Assembly: GCF_021018805.1 (NCBI RefSeq)
Contig: NC_086247.1
Location: forward strand, 118,331,094-118,395,093
Direction: 5' to 3'
DNA length: 64,000 bases
Origin: Prinia subflava
Taxonomy: Eukaryota; Chordata; Aves; Passeriformes; Cisticolidae
In this document: positions 25,548 through 37,300 of the stretch, in pieces
Position numbering within the stretch: the first letter of the stretch is position 1
How the letters are laid out: each line of letters starts with the position of its first letter
Translations under genes and position numbers: made by a program
The notes under the pieces: generated by a model
Told to the model about the DNA's origin: nothing
Seen by the model: only the letters and a program-made list of their open reading frames with translations
Databases searched by the model: none

Positions 25548-28500
25548 TTAACACATATACTTCACTGATTTCTATCACATTTTTATAATTTCCTCTTCTC
25601 TGTGAATATTACACATGAATTATTATATAACTTTCCTCCCCCAAAACCTACCTGCTAGTCTGTTTATATTTAAACCTCTAAATTTTGAACACAATCCCAA
25701 ATTTGTGTGAAAAGATAAATAATTTAGAATCCAGGGACTAATATTATGTGTTCCAACTTAATTTGGCCCTTAGAGGTTGGCAATTGGCAAATTTTATATA
25801 AGAGGTTTTCCTAATAGAGTCAATGCAAATAATACAAGGACTGATGGTAATATCACCCATGGAACAGCAAAGGCTGGGAAACTACACAATTAACTTGTCC
25901 TGTCAGTCTCTGTTTAAACTCTTTTAATCTTCCACGAATGCAATCAAATCATGAGAGCACAGTGTATTATTTGTGAGCCATGGGCAGGACACCACTGCTC
26001 TAATTCCTAGTTTAAAAATAGGCTAAACTAGTCATGTCATTTATCAAGCCTGATAATAAACATAAGTAAAAATCTCATCAGGTATTCATAATTATTTTTA
26101 ATTCCATTGATTAATCTTTCACCACTGAACAGACTGAGGATGTTTTGTGGACAGTCTAAGGTTTTGTGGGCAGAGGGGGTGAAGGGGTAGCTATTATACA
26201 CACTAGCCACGCTCTTCACTCAGTCAAGAGAAATAGACAGATAAGCTCTTCCAGAAGAGAAGTCAGAGAATCTAAATTCATCCAAATTAAGCTCCCGCTC
26301 CAAGTCAGCTTTTAGAAAAAGTACTTCTCTTCATGGGCTATAGCACAGAAGCTAAATAAATCACATAAAGGCAGTATCCTCAGGTATACATTTCTACAAA
26401 CAGCTTTTTGTGTGTGTGTTGTATATCTTCAAATAAAATTTTGATTACTGTGGTCTACAGAAACTACTCATGCAAACAAAATACATCCCAAATGCAATGC
26501 ACAACGTACCCTCTCAGTGGCTGTGACATACAGTGTCACAGTTAACAGGTAATAAACTGCCTGGTACATGGCTCTAATCTACATATATGATACCCTATGC
26601 AAATACTTAAGGCATACAGCTTTTGTATCACAGAGGATATGATCTTTATGGTATTAAATATTCTTTTAAAAATATTCTATTTTTAAAAAATTAGGAAGCC
26701 AGTACACAATCAGTAGTAGAGGATGGAGAAGGAATACAAATACGGATAGGTGCTGGTAACGTAGAATCTAGCTGAGCATCCAACACATCACAGAGACAGC
26801 ATCCTCTAAAAGAAAGCTCCAGGATTCATGCAGCTGCAATTAGCTATTCAGGTCTCTCATACTGACAAACCAGAGAAAGAAGACAGATCTGCATTAAAAC
26901 AAAACAAAAAAATAAGAAACAATCAAAAACAAATCCAGAAACAGCCTCTCAGAAAAACCTACACTTTGGCTGTGTAGTTGAATGGCTGTCCAGGGTAAGA
27001 TTTAGGGGGAGCTGAGCTATCACAGCCTTCTTTCCTAAATATGTGCTTCTTTTGTGCTGCCAGTTTTGGCGTCAATTAGCACATGTGCTCTAGGCAAAAC
27101 ATCTTTTACTGCTGGGAGATCCACATCCTTCTTCCAAAGATCTTCTGTAACCAGAAGGAATTCAGCTGATACTGTCGCATTTTGTTTCCAAGGGGAAGGG
27201 CACCAATAAACCAAACATGTTAGCTTTCTCCTTCTTTCCCCTCCATGGCTGTTTTCTTTGAACTTAAGGAACCTTTGCATCTTCAGGCCAAAGACTACTT
27301 GATCAGGTTTGCTTGCATCATTACACAGGTTTCTTTGCAATATGAAAAATGACTGAAATCAGGTAATTTCATATACTTTAAACTGAGTCCAGCAACCTAA
27401 TTCCTTGATATTCTTTCACATGGAAGCCAAATATGCATGATCTATTCCTGGCCCTCCATAAAGAGTTGCAAACATTGTGGCTAAGATAATTTAGGACTGC
27501 AGAGAACCTAAGTCCACTGAAAGTGCTACATTTAGAGTTTACCATGAACACAAAAAGCTTTATATTAAAGCTTTTAAAACAATAACAGTTGTAGAAAACA
27601 CTGTCCAATATTTTCCATATTACATATTTTTTACACCTGATACAAATGGGTTTACACTATGAAGCAGAGATCACAGGAGGCTGAACAAGTTAGCAACATA
27701 TACTGGCATTCCAACAAGAAAGAAGATCTTGATGTATATGCTGTCTAAATCCCCTGTCATAGAAAGACATGGATATGTTTAGTTTCAAAAGCAAAGCTCT
27801 GCTGAAAATTATACCCTAGAGTACCTACCTGCTAAATTTGGTTTCTCACTTCTTACAGGCTTTGAAAGTTAGGAGTTTACAATACTCAGCAAGTACATGA
27901 CTTTACAGAATGAAAGCTTGAGTACAGATCCATAAGAAAAAAAAATACAAATTTGTTTAAGTTATCAGCCAAGAAATTCATTGACACTGAGATCAGTTTT
28001 GGTATATGCAAAAAAACGACCCTGGACTTTGCTTCCACACGCGTCAATAAAAACACTCCTGCCCACAGAATGCTAAAGCCACCTCTCAACACGTGTTTCT
28101 CGCTGCTGCCTTCCTAAATAACTGCAGTCTCTCCTTAGTGTATCTCTGCTCATTTTATTACCACAACCTGTCTCCTAATAAAGACATATTTATCCCCATG
28201 GATCTCTTTCTGTCTAGGTCTATAGCTTTGGGAAACCATGAGGTTCTGTAAGCATCTATTGGACACCCCTGGAAGTAAGCAGCTCTGAGGAAACATACCC
28301 ATACACCACTTGCTGCCTTAAAGATTCTCAAACGCCTACCCCCTCAAAGTCTCTTAAAGAAAGGCGCAAAGGAACCTCACACAAAAATAAAGCAAGCTCA
28401 CTGCCAACTGTCAGAGAAGCTAAGAAAAGTTCACAGGATGCTTAAACCCACTTTGAACTGCAAGATGTAAATTTGTTTCAGAGAATATTATAGGAAATGT

Positions 28501-30500
28501 TGTAGGAAATTACATAATAGGAAGCCACAGCTAGCTGCACCAAGGAAAATATTATGGAGAAACAAAACAGTCATCCCAAAACCTGCTACATACAAACAAG
28601 AGGCATATAAATAAGTTCAAAAATCAAGTACCCAAGAGCCTTAATCCCATGGATGCACCGTGTATCATCACTATCGCCTCTTGAAAAATCAGAATCTTGT
28701 AAATGCAGAGAATAACAAATAGGAAGTGAAAAAGTCTCAATAAACACATGCATGTAGTACCTGGCCCTCAAATTTGGTTCAACAGAGGCAAGCAATAAAA
28801 TAGGCTATTCCATAAAAATTGCTACAAATGAAGAGTACAATCTTTAATCCTTTCAGCCTAAACACAGCTGATACATGAGAGTGAAAGGCCAAGTAAACTA
28901 CAGTGTATAAAGACTGTGTTGCTTTTTCCAGCAATGGTGGCTGTACCACCTGTCCTCATCCTAGGTGACACCTCAGCCTTGAGGAGTACATCATCTTACA
29001 CCAAATGAGAAAGAAAAAGTCAAAATTAGCAGCTGCACAAAACAAATAAGACAGAAAAAGCATAGAGCTATTGGAAAAAGGGAACAGGGACTGCAAGTAA
29101 GAAAGGAAAGGGAAAAAGGCAGCAACTGCTCTTCTCAGAGTTATGAAAATAGACAGCCAATGGAAGCACAGACAGAAACCAAAATAAAACAGATCTGTGC
29201 TCCTAATTTTCATGCGCAAACATGTGGTTCTAAAGAATTTAATCTGAACTAGAACTATTATTCAAATGTCAATTTTCCTTTTGTGACCCCAAACCTACAG
29301 AGTAACTGGCAGACACAACATTTTACAGATCAACTACAAAGTCATGTTTTGCATGAATGTATGAAATCTACATCTGCATGGAACAGAACTGTTCTTTGAG
29401 GTCACTTTGTATCTTCTTTAAGAGCAGTTTTAGTTACATAAGCTATTAAAACTCCGAGAACACTTTCCAAAAGCATATTACATCTTACTTTTTCCATTTT
29501 TTACAGATTTCTGCTCTGCAACAGCAGGCAAGAAGCATCTGAAGGTTTACTATCCATGCCAGAGGTTCCAGAAGGTTTCATAGTGAAAACCAGGCACCAA
29601 CAGACCTGGACTGAAACCACCTGAACTGCTGAACTAAGCAGGCAGAATCATATCCAGAATATATTCAGACAAGTGATTTTTCTCAAAGTATTAAAACAGT
29701 CATATCTGAAATAAATATGGACCACATTCCTTTAAATGCAGTGTTGTCACATTTTTCCACTCGAGATAATTATTCAAATAACAACACAAAGTTTTAGTAA
29801 TCAGTTCTTGGCTGCTGCACAGATTACTGTTCACATCTGCAAAACAGTATTCGGCAGCAATAATAGCAGAAAGTTGAATAAATTTGTATTCCAAAGTGCT
29901 ATCATTGCTGCAGAAACTAAGAACCTTGACTAAGGTATCCATGAAATGTAATTCAAAACCTATTTCCTTATCTCATGCTTCTTGATCTTAATATATCACA
30001 AATCCCTAGGTACTGTGACCTTGCTTGGTCCCCAGAGGTTGCTGTATAATTAAATCATACACTACAAAGTAGTACAACAGCGTGGTACACACTGCAAACA
30101 AGACTTCTGTCTTTCTTGGGCTACCAAAGAAGAAGCAAGAAACCGTTAAGAAATAGCACACCTTAAAACAAATCACTGGCAAATCCAGCATATATGAAGT
30201 TATTCCAATACCAAACTCAGCTGCCCCCTGTCCATTGTTATGATTTCTTTAGCACACACACACACGTACACGCCCAGCATCGCTGCTCAAACAGGAAGGG
30301 TGGGTACAGCCTGTCAAATGTGTTCGACTGCTCACTGCCCTTGCTCTCCCCTTGGCTTTTACAGCAAGGCCCAGCAGACGCTAACACAACTTTCAATACT
30401 CTACTAGTCTTGATATTCTACGTGTTTTTCTATCATCCAGTCAACAGAACAACAGAGATAATGGGCAAAACATGGGCTGATTGTGTGAAATTCATGTTCT
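25548..30500. other. Intronic, no gene seen
   Basis: AT-rich. The minus-strand frame at 27035-27340 (101 residues) ends in a rather protein-like stretch, but I recognise no family. The inverted repeat at 29854-29911 is listed separately. Confidence 0.55.
29854..29911 (-). repeat. 15-bp near-perfect inverted repeat, 28-nt loop
   Basis: GCAGCAATAATAGCA (29854-29868) and TGCTATCATTGCTGC (29897-29911) pair at 14 of 15 positions. In a minus-strand transcript, the sense of PLCL2, the odd pair becomes a G-U wobble, so the stem is continuous only in that orientation. Confidence 0.8.
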
Positions 30501-30503
30501 AAC

Positions 30504-31584
30504 TGTGGTGAATTATGTGTGTTTTCTTTGGTGTTGTGATGGTGTTGGTTTTGATTTTGGCATCACTTTTTTGTTGATGTGACTGAAATTTGTGAGGATT
30601 GCAGGATGGATGTGGATTTTAATGACAAGGGGTGGAACATCTCTTGGGTTTGCACAACAAGATTTTGGTAGCAGGGGGACTACAAGGGTGGCTTCTGTGA
30701 GAAGCTGCCAGTAGCTTCGGCTGTGACCGACACAGCCAATGCCAGCCAGCTCCAAGGTGGCCAAGGCAGCCCCACCAGTGACTGTGGCAGTGCCCCTGGA
30801 ATAACAGACTTCACAGGGTAGGAAAAAAACTGTCCAGAAGCAACTGCAGTCAGAGAAGGGGGGGGACTATAGACAGGCGAAACAACACTGCAAGTGCCAA
30901 GGTCTTCACCCCAGTGGAGTGAGGTGCTCCAAGAGCTGGAGCTGAGATTTCTCTGCAGCCCACCATGGTGAGACAGGCTGTTCCCTAGGAGCCCGTGGAG
31001 GACTCCACAGCAGAAGAGGTGGATACCTGGAGAAGGCTGCAACCCTGTGGGAAACCCACGCTAGAGAGGGGTCCTGGAAGGATTTGTGACCTCGCGTGGG
31101 AACCACACCGGAGCAGTTCACAAACAACTGTGCCCTGCGAGTAAGACTCGGGCTGGAGAAGTTCACGATCCCTCCCTTGGGAGGAGGGCCAATGCTGGAG
31201 CAGGGTATAAGTGTGTGGAGTCCTCCCCCTGAGGAGGAAGGAACAGCAGAAGCATGTGATAAACTGACCACAACCCTCATTTCACATCCCCTTGCACCAC
31301 AGGAGAGGGGCAGAATGGAGGGAAGGTGTTTTCAAGATTTGGTTTTATTCCATTTTATCCTATACTGATTTGATTAGTAACAAATTGATTTCCCCACATT
31401 AACTGTAATTAACAAGATGTTTTGTCCATGACAGTAATTTCTGAGAGATCTCTCCCTGTCCTTATCTCAACCCATGAACCTTTCAGCCTTTCACTTTATC
31501 TTCTCTTCCCTGTCCAGCTGAGGAGGAGTGTGATAGAGTGGCTTTGGTGGGTGTCTGGAATCCAGCCACGGTCAGCCCACCACA
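30504..31584 (+). mobile_element. ERVL-type solo LTR, about 1.08 kb
   Basis: The element begins TGTGGTG and ends CACCACA, a perfect 7-bp inverted terminal pair that fits TG...CA retroviral LTR ends. Internal blocks match an avian ERVL-like LTR as I recall it: GGTGGCTTCTGTGAGAAGCT, repeated short motifs of the form CACxCTGGAGCAG, GGAGTCCTCCCCCTGAGGAG, GGTGTTTTCAAGATTTGG, CCTTATCTCAACCCATGA and the GGTGGGTGTCTGGAATCCAG end. Polarity is plus, antisense to PLCL2. The expected AATAAA site appears as AACAAA (31380-31385). No gag, pol or env is present alongside. Flanking 5-bp duplications are not evident. Confidence 0.8.
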
Positions 31585-32511
31585 GCTGATTTTGGAAGCA
31601 TATAAATATCTAAGAAGACAACACATCTAGCTTAATTTAGATCTAGCTGATCTTGATTAAACTCAGATCTTAAGTGCTTGAAGTTGTGCCTCATTTCACA
31701 GCTGTTATAACCATTGGAGCAATTTCTCTACATTCTCTCCACCTTTTCACTGGAGCTGAGAAAGCTAACTCAACACATATCTCAGGAACCGTGGATTTAA
31801 GAAACCAAAACAAATGAATTTGTAGAAATAATTGTGTTAAAAAAAACCCAAACCATTCCTTGTTGCCCAAGCTACATTCTACCATTGATGCTCCCCCTAC
31901 TTTTCAAGCTGAAACATAAAAGCATTCAGAGTATGCAGAGCTAAGTATAAAAATGTTTCTATAGGTGAAGTACAACTAAGCCTACTGTTAAATAAGCTGT
32001 CATTTTTAACACGAAGAATGTTCCCTATTACACCTTCTCCCACCCCCAGCCCAATGAGATCCTGAATCTCTCATCACCTGCTGTGTGCCTGTCACACACA
32101 CAAGCCAATGGAGCCACAAAATTGCTCTGCACAAGTGCATCCCAAATAACAAGCATACTGTGCAATTCATGTCTCTCGCTGCCAGGCTGGTGCCCATGTT
32201 GTCTTGTCACAAACCTGCTAGTTTCTCTCACCTTCCTTAACAGGAGTTAGAGCCTTCTACTTTAATAAACCTCAAAACATGACGCCCTGCCACCCCCAAG
32301 AGTGGATGTATACAAAGCCATCCTCCCACTGTTGTCCACTTCTGACAAAGGAAAAATCAAGTCCCCTCGCCACAGGGGGGTGGAAAAAAAGAGAAAGAAA
32401 AAAGCTGCCTGTTCTTTCATCTAGAGCCAAGGCTCTGTGAACCCAATGCATCGCCCGTATCTTCCTGCGTCTGTCACAGAGAAAAAGACCCCGATGGGGA
32501 GGAGCAAGAGC
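31585..32511. other. Intronic stretch between LTR and PLCL2 exon 1
   Basis: Ordinary unique-looking sequence joining the LTR to the island, with no gene or repeat recognised. The minus-strand frame continuing from PLCL2 exon 1 to 32272 is intronic read-through past the donor. Confidence 0.6.
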
Positions 32512-32520
32512 TCTTACCTT
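32512..32520 (-). other. PLCL2: Splice donor of PLCL2 coding exon 1
   Basis: The minus strand reads AAG|GTAAGAG, a near-ideal U1 donor. The intron begins at 32517. The split falls after codon 103 (Lys), phase 0, which agrees with the human protein where Asp-Gly-Thr-Lys continues in the next exon. The open frame runs on past the donor into an unrelated tail, which should not be translated. Confidence 0.92.
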
Positions 32521-32826
32521 AATTATGCTGCTCCTCCGGGGGATGCCGGGTTTGCCTTCTCGTTGTTGACTGGTGGAAAATCCTTTTTCTTTGCTGCTGC
32601 TCTCCGGGCTTGCAGGAGGAGCTGATCCCGGCTCCTCACCGGCTCCCGCCTGGGCACAGTCCCCGTTGGAGACTCGGCTGCCCGCACTGTCAAAGCGGGA
32701 TCTCCCGCCGCCGCCGCCTCCTCCTTCCCCATCTCCTGCCTTGAACGCCACCTTTCCTTGGACCGGCCCCGGGGAGGAGGGCAGCCCCCCGCCGCCGGTG
32801 CCGCCGCCGCTGCCAAACTCCGCCAT
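32518..32826 (-). CDS. PLCL2: PLCL2 (PRIP-2) first coding exon, residues 1-103
   Basis: PLCL2 is a phospholipase C-related protein that lacks lipase activity. The family is known to bind inositol phosphates, to scaffold PP1/PP2A and GABARAP, and to damp receptor signalling, including in B cells. The 103 codons match the recalled mammalian PLCL2 N-terminus in order: MAE start, glycine-rich stretch, LPSSPGP, a second Gly run (residues 36-41), RVSNGDC, then KPGIPRRSSIIK at the exon end. The ending RRSSIIK is shared with PLCL1, but the upstream blocks fit PLCL2 better. An in-frame TAG at 32841-32839 precedes the ATG, so this is the first usable Met. The start context is CTGATGG, with G at +4 but C at -3. 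The exon ends in phase 0 at AAG|GTAAGAG. RRSS resembles a basophilic-kinase (PKA) site, as described in PLCL1. The PP1-docking motif expected just after it would lie in the next exon, which is outside the window. Family recognition is from memory. Confidence 0.93.
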
Positions 32827-33052
32827 CAGCCTCCCTGGCTACGGCAGAAGCGCCGCTGCCCCGCTCCCCTCCTCCCGCGGCCGCTCGGCGGTGGCTCTCC
32901 TTCCGCTTTCTCTCTATTTACGATCGGGGGATTTTGAGCCGAAGTCTCTCCCCCCCGCGCATTTGGCAGCCGAGGCCGCGTAGCTCCAACAAGGGAGGGC
33001 GGACGGACGAAACGCGTCGCTGGCGGCTCGGCGAGCCCCAGTCCCGCAGCAC
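32827..33052 (-). other. PLCL2: PLCL2 5' UTR, possibly starting at a splice acceptor
   Basis: This segment lies directly upstream of the ATG. At its far end the minus strand has a long pyrimidine tract (CTCCTTTTCCCTCCCCAG) with AG at 33054-33053, a strong acceptor. If used, the exon holding the start codon would be 535 nt (32518-33052) and the cap site would lie in an upstream non-coding exon. If not used, transcription begins within or above this segment. The sequence alone does not decide between the two. Confidence 0.5.
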
Positions 33053-34127
33053 CTGGGGAGGGAAAAGGAGACGAAACGTGACAAGCGGTCCCCACACGAG
33101 GCGGGGGAGCGTCGCACCGCGGCGCGCTGCCCTGCGCGCACACGGACACGCGTGGGAGGAGAGGGGCTGCCCGGGGTCCCCGCCCGCACACGCGCGACCC
33201 GCCGGGGGCACCGAGCGGGCAGAGCCAGCCCCGCCGCGGGGACAGGGACAGACACCGGCCCGCCACGGGGCGGGGGAGCCTGGAGGGGACAGGAGGAACT
33301 GCGCTTTTGGGGCTGCTCACCGGGAAACACGAGAGCGTTGATGGCGGTATTTTCTCACCCTGACACAGCGACACCCACAATCGCTGAAGCAACGAAGCGG
33401 GAGCGAAAAGAGAACTTGCAGAACAACATGCCCCAAAGCCTCTGGCCCCGGCGCGGGGGAAAGCCCGTCCCACGCACGGCGGGGACGATCCGCCGCAGCC
33501 CCTCTCCGGCTACGAGAAGCGGCGGAACGCGAGCAGGGGCAGCCCCGCGGGGCAGCCCCCGGGCGCCCTCGGCAACTTTTCTCCCCTCCCGCTGCCTGCC
33601 GCCATCCAGCCGCCCCAGAGCGGAGACAGCCCGGCCGGGGCGGCGGCAGCCTCGGCCCCCGCGGCACCCTCGCCCGCAGCCGCCCCCCGCCGGCACGCTG
33701 CGGCCCCGCTACCCACCTCGGCGGCGAGGGGAGCCCCCGGCTGCCGCTGCTGCAGGAGCCGCTTTTCCCCCTCTCTCCTCCTCCCCGCTATGGTCGCCGC
33801 CTCTGCCCGGAGCCGGATACAGAGAGAAACTGATTCATGTGGCTGCTTCCCTCGCTCTCTGCTGCCGCCGCCTTCCCCGGCCCAGTGCTCGGCAGCAGTC
33901 CCGTGGGGGGAAACGCCGGCAGCGCCGAGGGGAGAGGCAGCCCCGGCCGCCCCCGCGAGGAAACTCTCCGGGGAAGGCTGAGCGAGCGATGCGGGCTGCC
34001 CCCCCTCCGCCGGCAGTCACAGGGCCGGCCCGGCGCCGATTGGCGGCCCCGCCGCCAGCACCCCCCTCCGGCAGCTCGGGGCGCTCCGCCCGGGGGCAGG
34101 ACCCGCGTCCGCCCCTGCCCGCGCTTA

Positions 34128-34135
34128 CCGCGGGT
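34128..34135 (-). other. PLCL2: Candidate donor of a non-coding PLCL2 first exon
   Basis: The minus strand reads CCCGCG|GTAAGCGC, with the GT at 34128-34127, a good donor inside the CpG island. Joined to the acceptor at 33053 it would remove about 1.08 kb. Weaker alternatives are GAG|GTGGGT (GT at 33716-33715) and CCG|GTGAGC (GT at 33320-33319). All three are predictions from motif only. Confidence 0.4.
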
Positions 34136-34343
34136 TCCTCCGCACGCTGCCGCCTCTCGGCCGGGCTCCGCGCTGACACTAAGGAGCCCGCTCCGCGGGG
34201 CATCCCCCGCTGCCCTCCGCCCCGGCCGGCCGGGCCCTGCGCCCGCCCTGCCCGCCCGAGGGGCCGCGGCCGCCCGGGCGCGCAGGAAGGGCTGGGGGCG
34301 GGGGTGGAGCGGCTGTTCCCGCGCCCTACCGGCGGCTGACAGC

Positions 34344-34359
34344 CCAATGAGAGCCCAAT
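34344..34359. promoter_or_regulatory. Paired CCAAT boxes at the island edge
   Basis: CCAAT occurs at 34344-34348 and again at 34355-34359 on the plus strand, 11 bp apart, about one helical turn. Read toward PLCL2 these are inverted CCAAT (ATTGG) boxes, a usual NF-Y arrangement just upstream of a GC-rich start region. They sit where CpG density drops to background. Role inferred from motif and position. Confidence 0.5.
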
Positions 34360-37300
34360 TAGTCCAACCGGAGCCTTCAATTAATAAAAGAACGAATGTG
34401 ATGGAGTGCTGGAATATTAAAAGCTTAACGGAAACTGCAACTTGATGGTTACCCTCAGGCGTGTCCACAACACAGCATGCTCTGCCGGAGTGGCCTCACA
34501 TGCCCCATACACACTCTTTTAGGTTTGCTATGAGACAAACAGGAGGGGCTTGGTGGAAGAGCAGTAATTCCGAGAGACACATATTTATTTTTACCTCTTA
34601 ACACAGCTGCATGTTGCAAGAGCTTGATATTTCACGATTAAGTTGAATAAAGGGTAATGAAATGCCATAGTTGAGGCACTTGGCCCTCTGCTTGAAATTC
34701 AGAAATTGAGTCAGTTGAGGAGACAATACATTGCGAACATGAGCAAAATTGGAAATTGCAGAAATAAGAGTGCAAAGAGTCACACTGAGCAAAGAGACAC
34801 CTAAGACGGCCCACACCATCTGACCTTCAGCATTTGGCTCAAGTGCTTCATGCAGGAGCTTGACTCAGATTATAGCGGAATGAAAGCACTACACTTTTAA
34901 TTTAGGTTCCCCCAGTTGCCCTCAGGAGATCACCGACTGTGCCTGGAACCGCTGGCACAGAGATCAGATACCTATCCTAGATAGCTTGAATAAGGCAGTA
35001 TAAATATCCCTCTTCAGCATACTAGTGGTGAAAACACTGGATTGGAGGGTACATATTCAGTCCTGTTCCCCAGCTCCAGAGATTTACTGTGGACTGCAGC
35101 ACGCTGCCACCATACCTTTGTGACCCACTGTCCTGAGCTGTCTCCAAAAGGAAGGCACCTCCATCTTCTCCTTCAGAACACTCCTCCAAAACACAGAGCC
35201 ACAGGGATGACATCTTCTGTCTGTTTTTACTGTTCAGATCACTTGGTGCATGAGAGCCCTCATTTCAATCTCCTCTTCCTGAAGAGATTCACATCTATGT
35301 CCCCACGGTCATTAAACAGCCACCAACTTACAGACTGGTGCTGGTGAGAGTGTTTTCTTGAATATTCTGTCTGCAATCAGGACAATGGTGCTTGTCACTG
35401 CAGCAGAAAAGGAACCCTGAGGTGTGATGCAGATTGGAGGAAAAGATGAAGCTCTTTGGAGAATATTACTTATGCAGTATCATTTCTAGTGGGTCAGGGA
35501 AGTTCAGAACCTGACACAGCTACATGACTCACATATGGCCCCAGTTTAATCAAATTATTAACAAAGCTTAAGGTTAAATGAAAACCTGCACATTTGCAGG
35601 ATTTAGACTGTAAACACTAGGGACATTAATATTAAACTTAAGACGTGAAATAGCCAAAGTTGTGGTTTTCATTAGCTGGTAATACAGTGATTTTCCCATT
35701 TGCCCTTATGTGAACATCTCTTGCCTGAATATCTTGCCTTGCCATTCAAGTAGGAAAAGTCAGCCTTGAATATTAAATATTATCCAGTATTCTATCTACA
35801 GATGTGAACATCACAAAACATCCCTACGGGAGACACTTTGTCATTAGGAGTGTCACTGTTTCTTCTGAAAGATGAAATTTATATGCAACAGGTACAAAAT
35901 GTTATTAGAATCATTTGTCACAGAGCATTGTCAGTAACCTGGTGAGGAAGATGTGTGCCTTCTGTCATCTTGCTGCTTAAGATGCACATAGTAGAATACC
36001 AGTTTCAAGGCCTTTAGCAAAATTTCATCAGTCCTGTCTCAGAGAAAAAAAAAGATTTAAAAAAACCCTTTTCAACTCTGCTTATCTGTCCAACCTGTAT
36101 GGAAATAAAATAACAATGCTGAAAAATAAATCATTTAACTTTAGCCTTGGCAGTTCTGTAATGAATGATATCAAGACCTGCAGACATTGCCAGACTTTTG
36201 ACTGTGAAGGTGATGATTCAATACAGAGGAAACAGTAAAACATCTGACTCTAGTCCTAAGGATACATGCACATGAATCAATGTAATAGTATCTGGATTAT
36301 GCTTATTCTAAATACTGAAATGTAATTACTGATAAAAACATTATATCAGACACTAAACTAGAAAGGTTGTGCTAGCAAGATTGAGGTAACAAATAATTCT
36401 CCAAATCTAAGATTTCTCCTGATGTCCATTCACTGATTTTTCTTATTGTGCCGTTCTGTTTTACAGGACATCTTTAAATTAGCACGGTGTTTATTCCGAT
36501 GCATTTTGAATGCTTGAAGTTGAAAAAATATTTCCATATACAAAAGGAGGCATTTCTGATAAACCAAATCCCAGAAATGGTCACCAAGACTGAGCTGCTC
36601 CATAGAGACCTTGTTTATTTGTGTGAGCTCAGGTTTCCAAAGTAGTTCATGTGATACTAATGTGAACTTTCTTTGCCAGAACTTTCTGAAGATCAAGGGA
36701 TGAAGAAACTTTTTCATTACCATTATTCAACAGTGGCCTCAGCAGGCTCTATTTGTTTAATTGTTAAATGAAATAAGGATTATAATGGAATCAAAAGACC
36801 CTTCTATGACAATATTTAACTGTGAGAACTTGCTGTCATGTGCATATATTAGCTATTTTCATAAAATCCTATTAAATATCAGAGTTCCACAGCTAAGCTA
36901 ACATTACCCATTGAACTTTTCTAACTCAAATAGTGTGGCAGTAGAAACATGCCAAGAAACAGGATATGTTTAAACCCCTAACCAGTGACTAAATGACCAG
37001 TGTTTAAAGAAGCCAAATACCAGATTATTGCTAATACACTAAATACTTTTTATTCCAAACATTAAAAACTTTAATTAACAATGATCTTGTTTTAATGTTG
37101 CTTTTCTGACACCTCTGCTTGAAACATGTTTTTTCATTATTGTAATTATCTCTATGATTCTGGTGATAATTTAAATTGCTTGAATTGATTGTTCAGGTCA
37201 CTGTCTAGCACATACTTATTTGTTATACTTGTTTATAATTAAGTATACATGTTTAAGCAGTCCCATTACAGTTGGAATCTGATTCATAATTAATCCAAAG

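Larger units (their letters stand above)
1..32517 (-). other. PLCL2: PLCL2 intron 1 (5' part, runs off the left edge)
   Basis: Everything left of the exon-1 donor is intronic on the minus strand. No open frame here resembles the PH, EF-hand, X/Y or C2 regions of PLCL2, so coding exon 2 lies beyond position 1. The intron is AT-rich with few repeats. Both LTRs inside it (12700-13231 and 30504-31584) are antisense to PLCL2. The larger CR1 (16806-17073) is in the sense orientation. Confidence 0.85.
32560..34345 (-). promoter_or_regulatory. PLCL2: CpG-island promoter of PLCL2
   Basis: This stretch of about 1.8 kb is dense in CG dinucleotides and G/C runs, in sharp contrast to the AT-rich DNA on both sides. 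It covers the first coding exon and extends about 1.5 kb upstream. It contains GC-box-like runs (around 33266-33274 and 34290-34306), an ATTGG at 34039-34043, and two CCAAT boxes at its outer edge. I see no convincing TATA box. It fits a dispersed-start, constitutively open vertebrate promoter and may also fire divergently on the plus strand. The long Pro/Arg/Gly-rich open frames on both strands are a by-product of base composition. Confidence 0.88.

Noticed and set aside
27035..27340. 101-codon minus-strand frame with a protein-like C-terminal part
   Set aside because: No family recognised, and no splice sites or flanking frame continue the similarity. Treated as chance pending a protein search.
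32272..32517. Extension of the PLCL2 open frame past residue 103
   Set aside because: It follows a consensus GTAAGAG donor at the exact point where vertebrate PLCL2 changes exon, so it is intronic read-through.
32826..33473. 215-codon minus-strand frame upstream of PLCL2
   Set aside because: It is out of frame with PLCL2, compositionally biased, and crosses the likely 5' UTR and a probable acceptor. It looks like a shadow of the island.
33152..34339. 395-codon plus-strand open frame, the longest in the window
   Set aside because: It lies wholly in the CpG island, is made of Pro, Arg, Gly and Ala runs, and overlaps equally open frames on the other strand. Stop codons are rare there because the DNA is GC-rich. 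No domain is visible.
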